A program made the translations under genes and the position numbers. A model generated the notes under the pieces. That model saw only the letters and a program-made list of their open reading frames with translations. It ran no database searches and had not been told where the DNA came from. Positions 58,086 to 64,000 of a DNA stretch of 64,000 nt are shown piece by piece. This stretch comes from Brachionus plicatilis (taxonomy: Eukaryota > Rotifera > Eurotatoria > Ploima > Brachionidae). How positions within the stretch are numbered: the stretch's first letter is position 1; the number at the start of each line of letters is the position of its first letter. The DNA is taken from the NCBI GenBank assembly GCA_010279815.1, contig QEOQ01000534.1, positions 62,001-126,000 on the forward strand, in the 5' to 3' direction.

Positions 58086-60115
58086 ATGATATCTGTTAAA
58101 AAAAAAATAATTGACTATTATGATGAAATAGAGAACAGCGTAAATGTTCAATGTGAGAAATGTATCCAACATTTGCAAGCTGAATCAGATGTAAGTGGTC
58201 AACTGGCAAATATTAATCAAATTCGAGAATTGTTTATTAACAAAATAAAAGAAACATGCACCATTAATCTCGATAATTTGACAGACAGTGCTGACGACTT
58301 CTGCCATGAAAAATTTTGTTTTTTTCTTTCCAACCATAAAATGAAAGCGGGACCGGAACAAAATATCGAAAATCTCATATTTGGTCCAGCATATCATTTT
58401 TATTTTGAAAATAGAGTCGGCAAATTGGTCATTGTAAGCAAATATTTAGATGAAATAATTACTATTGAATTAAAGTATTTTTCTTAATTTATTTTTTAAC
58501 AAATAAATTTTTCGTGTTTTTTAAAGCGAAATAATCAACGAGCAGAGAAAAAATTTTCGAAAAGAAGAAAAAAATTTGTTGAATTTTGAAGTAAATTACA
58601 AAAAATGAAAATTTTAAATTTTATCCATGGTTTTTTTTAAGAGATTGCTAAAAGTGTCAGTTTTGTTGGATCTATTGGAAAAAAAGTTTAAAGATCAAAC
58701 TCCACTGATCGATTTAAGCAATGTTTCTGAAAATCAAATGAAACAACTGATGGTAAATAGTGACCAGATTCCAGAATTGAAAGCAACTGACTTCGACTGC
58801 TTGGACAGCTTAATTGATACCACTTCCATACAAGAATTCCATTTTAGTCATGCTCACATAAACTTTGTTCCGAATAGAATATTTAAATGTATGAAAAATT
58901 TAGCATCACTGGATTTAAATTGCCAAATGATTGAAAGACTGGAGCAAAACAATTTTGTTTATCTTGAAAATTTGGTCGAACTTTCAATCATAAACTGTAG
59001 TTTAAGTTGGATAGAAAAAAATTCATTCAATGGCTTGAAAAATCTCAAGTCGCTTATTTTGACAATGAATTATTTGGACGAAATACACTCAGACATGCTT
59101 TTGGGTTTGGAAAATTTGGAAAATTTTAATATTAGTCAGAATACAATTAGGCAGATATCAGAGAACACTTTTGTCCATTTGGTCAAGCTAACCAGCCTAA
59201 TGCTAAATGACAATAGGATCAATAAACTGGACAAGAGCGCATTCAATGGTCTTGGACAGTTAAAAATTTTGGACCTAAATTTTAGCAACAACGAGCTTGT
59301 GATCGACTCGACTGCTTTGGACTCTCTGGCTGCATTAGAAGTTGTTGATCTTGGAAATAACAAGATAAAAATGATTGAAGAGAACACTTTTAAAAATTCA
59401 AAAAATATTAAATTTTTAAATTTAAGACATAATTCCATTTCAGATTTGAATTTTTTGAAAAATTTTGAAAAAATTGAATTTTTGGACATTAAAGATGTAG
59501 ATAAAAATATAAAAATAGATGGCATCTTAGAATGCATAGGTGAAATTAAATCTCTTAAATTCTTGATATTTGAGGCGCATCAAATTCCTAAATTGGGCAG
59601 CAATTTTAAAAATTTACAAGGCCTGGAAATAAGTGGAGTGAGTTGCATTGCAGAAAATGCTTTTTTGTTGCTAGATAATTTAGATTACTTGAAATTAGTG
59701 ATTCAGAACGATTCGGTTATGGACAAAATTGATTTTAATCAATTCAATGGTCTTAATTGCATGAAGTATTTTGCTATTGAAACCCAATCAATAGGTCCAA
59801 ATGCGACAGAAAAATTTCGATCGAAAGAAAGCATATTTTTGAGTTTGTTTGTTCCAAATGATCAAGTAGACCACAAAGTATTTTATTTGAATTTTGATGA
59901 TATGAACATTCTGGTTGTTGAGGTAAATTGTCCCATGAAGAAATTAAAAATTAAAATTTTTTTTTTAGATTAAAAATTGCGACTCGGAGAAAATTTATTT
60001 TGAAAATATGCTTGAAATAAGCGAGGAGGTCAGAAATTCAATGTTGAGATCATTTTATAGTGATTATGATTTTTGCGCCAATCGACTGAGGAACTACAAT
60101 TTTATTAATTATTGA
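58086..60115 (+). CDS. leucine-rich-repeat protein with N-terminal helical region
   Basis: Four exons join in phase to 626 residues: 58086-58474, 58527-58590, 58642-59922, 59969-60115, with introns of 46-52 nt. An ATG at 58627 lies inside the second intron and is not a start. The N-terminal 150 residues (MISVKKKIIDYYDEIENSVN...) are predicted helical with charged residues and several Cys (CEKC), then NEQRKNFRKEEKNLLNFE. From about residue 210 come leucine-rich repeats of about 24 residues (LENLVELSIINCSLSWIEKN, LKNLKSLILTMNYLDEI, LVKLTSLMLNDNRINKLDKS) to about 450, then a divergent C-terminus ending FINY. No signal peptide or transmembrane helix is seen, so probably a cytosolic binding protein. 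I do not recognise an orthologue; it may be a lineage-expanded family. Confidence 0.85.
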
Positions 60116-60741
60116 TAAAAATAAAAAAATTAATGTTATTTTGATAAAATAGTAAATTTTTTAAATAAATCTTTATAGTAAATTGGAATCTGAATGAATT
60201 CTCTTAATTAAAAATTATTTTTTTCGAAATTTTTTTTGTTAAAGTTGTGAGATCTTCATCAAAAATTGTGATCAATGAAACTAAGTATTTAAAAAAATTT
60301 TTTTGTTACCAAACAAAAACACTGGTCAAAAGAATTAAAGTTGAAGAACTGAATTCAAAAAATGTACCAAAAGCAAGATCTATCGAGGATGTTTTGTAAA
60401 ATTTGAGGCAAAAATTAATTCAATTTTTTAAAACCAGTTATTTTTTGTAAAATTACTTTTTTTACACTATTTTATTTTATTTTATTTTAAAGTGAAAACG
60501 AGTCTTTAACTTAAATTGACGTAAAAATAAAATTAAACATTTTTTTTAAAGTTTGAAAAAAAGTTCCCGATTTTTAACAAAAAATCGGCTAATTTTTGAC
60601 ATTTCGGATTATAAATAGTTTTATTTTTTTCTTAAGCATATATTTTTAATGTCACAAAAATTTTTGTTCGATTTTTGTTTGAATATCGACTTCAATGATT
60701 TTTTTAAAATCAAAATTAAGATTAAATTCAGAAGGTGAAAA
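60116..60741. other. 3' flank and intergenic DNA
   Basis: A possible small coding relic near 60330-60400 (RIKVEELNSKNVPKARSIED) was seen; otherwise AT-rich with nothing supported. Confidence 0.35.
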
Positions 60742-60915
60742 GAGTAGGTTGGTTTCTCAGCACACAGAACTCCATCCTAAACCCTGTTAAGACCATTAAG
60801 TTCCTTGGAGTAAATTGGGACGGAGTAAGGATTAAGGAAGCAACAACTTTTTCTAAAGTGATGGCATACAGCCTTCTCACCTTAGATCCTAAGGGAAGAA
60901 ACCTCGAAGAGTGAG
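60742..60915 (+). pseudogene. retroelement-like fragment
   Basis: A stop-free frame reads VGWFLSTQNSILNPVKTIKF then LGVNWDGVRIKEATTF and MAYSLLTLDPKGRNLEE before a stop. KFLGVNWDG resembles the thumb region of a retroelement reverse transcriptase (compare KFLG in the LINEs here), but the surrounding sequence differs from those families, so another retroelement type is likely. Confidence 0.45.
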
Positions 60916-62011
60916 GGGTTACAGTGCACTCGCGCTACAACGAATGAGCGGGACTTTATAATATATGAAAATATATGAAAAATCGTTATATTAAATTTTC
61001 CATGTTAATTGATTGGTGTTAAAAAAAAATGTATAATTGGGCGGTTGATAGATTTTTTTAGTTTTTTATTGACAAAATAAGATAAGAAAACACAAAGTAA
61101 TTAACATAAACAATAAAAATAAGAAAAAATTAAATAAACTAATTAGATAAACTGAAAAAACTTGTGATTTTCGATTGTTTTTTTGATTCGATTGATAAAA
61201 AACTTTCCAAGACAAAAAAATTTGAATGTTTTAAAATTAAAAATTTGTTTAAGAGGAAAAATAAAATTATTTTAGTTTGTATGAATAAATGAATAAAATA
61301 GTTATGAATTTAAATTTCTGAATTTACTCAATCTGAATTATTCAAATTATTGATTCTTTTTGTTAAATAAATTAGAGATCAATGATTTTGATGTTAATTT
61401 GATAATGAACCTATTAAATGTCTAGTAATGTTTACTATTTATGTTTTAAAAATTATCAAAATCATTATGTTGGCTAAGTTTAAAAATTTTAAATGATCGC
61501 TAGATCTTAAAATTTAATCTGAAACTTCAATTTGACGTCATCATTTCATTCAGTGACATGTCACTTAATTCGGATAATTACGTTAATTCATTGACTTGAA
61601 TTTATTTAATACTTGTGACTTAAAAAAAAAAGTCTGGAGTAATAATATCTGATTGAATTTTTATTGATATGTTATCATCTATGGTTTTATTTATTGAAGA
61701 TTGGTATAGATTGCGATTTTAAAAAAATTGAATCTGCTTCTAAAATTGATTTCGGGTTATTATCACTGTAAGAAAAGAAAAAAAAATAATTTGTTGTTAA
61801 GTTCAGACTTAAAACTTTGAGTTTTCAAAAATTTAGGGCAAAATAAACATAATTTAATAAAATTTATAAAGAAATTAATGCTCAGCACAAAAATTTAATT
61901 ATTTAATTTTGTAAAATATTAATTTCCATACAATGATTAATCTAAAAAATCTAAAAAATTTTTTTTTTCTTAAAAAAAATCAAAAATGGAATTATTTTAT
62001 TTTGAATACAA
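60916..62011. other. intergenic DNA with diverged repeat
   Basis: 61140-61570 is the inverted partner of 34085-34860. The palindrome GTGACATGTCAC (61554-61565) lies at its edge. No coding sequence. Confidence 0.45.
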
Positions 62012-64000
62012 CTATTTTTTGATTAAAGGCAATAAGAGTTTTTGAGATTTTTCCTTAAATTCCGAGTCAATTTTTTCGATATTTTTTTTGGCTATTAGAT
62101 AAGAATAATTTCTTATCTCTTCAATTTGATCATACGTTAACAAGCATTTTTCGTTTGCTATTACACGGTCTTTGGACGGATTTCCACCTGATTTATACTT
62201 AACTCTATTTCTCTTTCCAAAATTTTCACTCGACGAATTTCGATTCAATTCATTAATTTCCATCTTTTTATTACTAACACTCTGCTTCAAAACATAATTA
62301 ATGTGATGACTTAACGCATCATATCTTTGTTTAGAAATTTTTTCCGCAAGTGAATTGTACCTGATTGAAAATTCCACCTTTTTCTCCATTTCACTTATGG
62401 TCTCAATTTTCGAACACCAAGGCACACTATATTTCAGCTTTAATCAATTTAAGAAAAAAAAATTAAATTTTTCTTGAAAATAAAAATTACCCTAAATTCG
62501 TCATCTTTTTTCTTAATTAAATCATTTTTATCCAAATTGGAAGCAGTTTTAATGAGACCTCGAGTAACTGCTGACCTTTGTCCCAGCACATGAATATTCA
62601 ACTCTTTGTATAAACTCATATCTCGGTCGATAGTGAAGCTGGATAGAAATTTTAGACTCAGATCTAAAAAAGTTCTGTTCACATCGGATTCATTAAATCT
62701 GAGCCATGTACCAACTATTTCGTAGCCAATAGAGAGCAAAAAATTGACCACTTTATTTCCAATCGAGTATTTGGTGCACAAATCAGATGGTACTATCTCA
62801 ATTTTATCATTTGAACCATTCTTCAAATCAAAATTCCACTCATGGTAGTCCTTGTGCATCAAATCAGCCAACTTTCTGAATTTTATTTTGTCATTCAAAT
62901 ACTCGAAATAGTTCAGAGCGTAGTAAATGCTATAATCAGTCGAGTTGAGGACTACATCAGGTGAAAATTTAGTCAGGGCAATTACATCAATCAAACATTT
63001 GAGTAAATTTTTGTCATCAATGGGCAACAGCGCCTCCAAATTGTACACCAACAATTGGGCCTTTTCATCGCTGACCCTAAAGCACATGTCAACCAAAGAG
63101 CTCATCACATGGGTCAGCCTTAAATTCAGGTCCAAATACCTGCTATCGGGATACAGCAGCACTTTTTTGTCCTTTTCATCTCTAATCTTATAAACCCCGG
63201 CTTTTTGGATGCCGAAACCGAGGCATTTAAGCAAATTTAGAGAGCTAAAACTCGCATCCAGAGTCTCATCGAGGGGCTCGGGTCCCATCTTGTTCGATTT
63301 AATAAAATAAATCGAACGGGCTATTTGGTCACTTAGACCAATAAATATTTTTTCATATTTTACATTTTTGCTCAATTCTTTTTCTTCCGAGTCCCTGATG
63401 AAGTCATTTAGCAAAAATTTTACCAAAATTTGTAAATAGACCAGCGTTTTTTCTAGGCTAGACACAAACTTAGGTGACAATATTGTAATTTCCGAGTTTT
63501 TATTGACACTGTTGGTCCCAGATTCAGTCTGATACTTGGCCATAGTCCTGTCTACATTTAATTGTAGCATTGATTTAATTATTTCTTTGAGAGACAATTG
63601 AACTGGTCGAACAGACACCAAGACAAATGAGTTATTCAGATAGATTGGGTCCAAGTTGGAATTAAGTTGGCAAAATTGGACCATTGATGTGCAATAAGCG
63701 TGGTCAATAGATGGGATAATTTTTAAATTTTCCAAAAAAGTCTTATAGAATAAAGTCATCAGGCTGTCTTCTAAGGGCGCTAGAACAAATAGAACACTTT
63801 TGCACCCACGGGACAAAATTTTTTTTGCTAAATCAAATCTAGGCTTATGATTGAGGGCTGAGTAACAATTTAAAATTAACAAGTTACACCGGTGCATGTC
63901 AATAAGATCCAAATCTTGACTTGAAAATTTACAATACTTGTCAAATTCATAAAAAGAGCTTGGACACTCGACCGATTGGGAGCAAATTATCCATGAATCT
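62012..64000 (-). CDS. partial gene with CHAT-like segment (possibly TTC28-like)
   Basis: Two minus-strand exons (62491-64000 and 62012-62437) join in phase across a 53-nt intron. The frame stays open to the right edge, so the 5' part is outside the window. At least 645 residues are seen. Near the visible N-terminal end, HRCNLLILNCYSA, DLAKKILSRGCKSVLFVLAPL and EDSLMTLFYKTFLENL follow the C-terminal half of CHAT protease-like domains (LSC nucleophile region, GA-x-SVL--LW--xD, F--FY--L). CHAT domains in animals occur in TPR proteins such as TTC28. The remaining 480 residues, ending SVPWCSKIETISEMEKK and a Lys-rich tail, are not recognised. The catalytic His, if present, lies beyond the window. 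Confidence 0.6.

Noticed and set aside
58627..58641. ATG at 58627 as the start of the LRR gene
   Set aside because: The ATG lies within a 51-nt intron with good GT and AG borders; the upstream exons join in phase and extend the protein.

Overview
The window is AT-rich (roughly a quarter G+C by eye) animal DNA. Its genes are animal orthologues (SIAH, class II PAK, Rap1GAP, SLC2/GLUT, TTLL12, ALKBH6). Many cis-introns are only 45-60 nt with a TTTAG-type acceptor, and several start codons sit just downstream of an acceptor-like motif. The intergenic DNA is crowded with degraded non-LTR retrotransposons and palindromic DNA transposons. Taken together I infer a small protostome, most probably a monogonont rotifer of the Brachionus type; this is inference, not a database match.

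Layout. 1-4.2 kb: repeats, including a foldback element and a LINE 3' fragment flanked by a 174-bp direct duplication. 4.2-5.4 kb (-): SIAH E3 ubiquitin ligase. 7.2-10.3 kb: a Tc1-like transposase relic and two 5'-truncated LINEs, each with a target-site duplication. 10.3-20.5 kb: gene-poor. 20.5-22.2 kb (+): intronless class II p21-activated kinase. 22.7-24.3 kb: a hAT-like terminal-repeat element carrying LINE sequence, then a foldback element. 27.2 and 32.3 kb: two identical tRNA-Pro(AGG) genes. About 28.1-38.4 kb (+): Rap1GAP in at least 11 exons, with long TE-filled introns. 40.3-45.7 kb (-): SLC2/GLUT-type sugar transporter in 7 exons, with a 3.5-kb intron packed with nested elements. 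46.5-53.5 kb (-): TTLL12 in 9 exons. 53.55-54.3 kb (-): ALKBH6 in 2 exons, only 47 bp upstream of TTLL12. 55-57.9 kb: relics of hAT-like MITE, MULE, pogo and LINE elements. 58.1-60.1 kb (+): leucine-rich-repeat protein in 4 exons. 62.0-64.0 kb (-): partial gene with a CHAT-like segment, running off the right edge.

The genes do not form one pathway. The most suggestive organisation is ALKBH6-TTLL12, whose 47-bp spacing fits a polycistronic unit resolved by spliced-leader trans-splicing. SIAH and PAK differ from the other genes: their coding blocks are GC-rich and uninterrupted, while the rest use A/T-ending codons and many short introns. Most of the unusual structure is mobile DNA: at least five palindromic elements with CAGT-type ends beside TA, hAT-like elements with 8-bp duplications, nested insertions (one inside the YADD motif of a reverse transcriptase), and filled/empty insertion sites that can be read directly.
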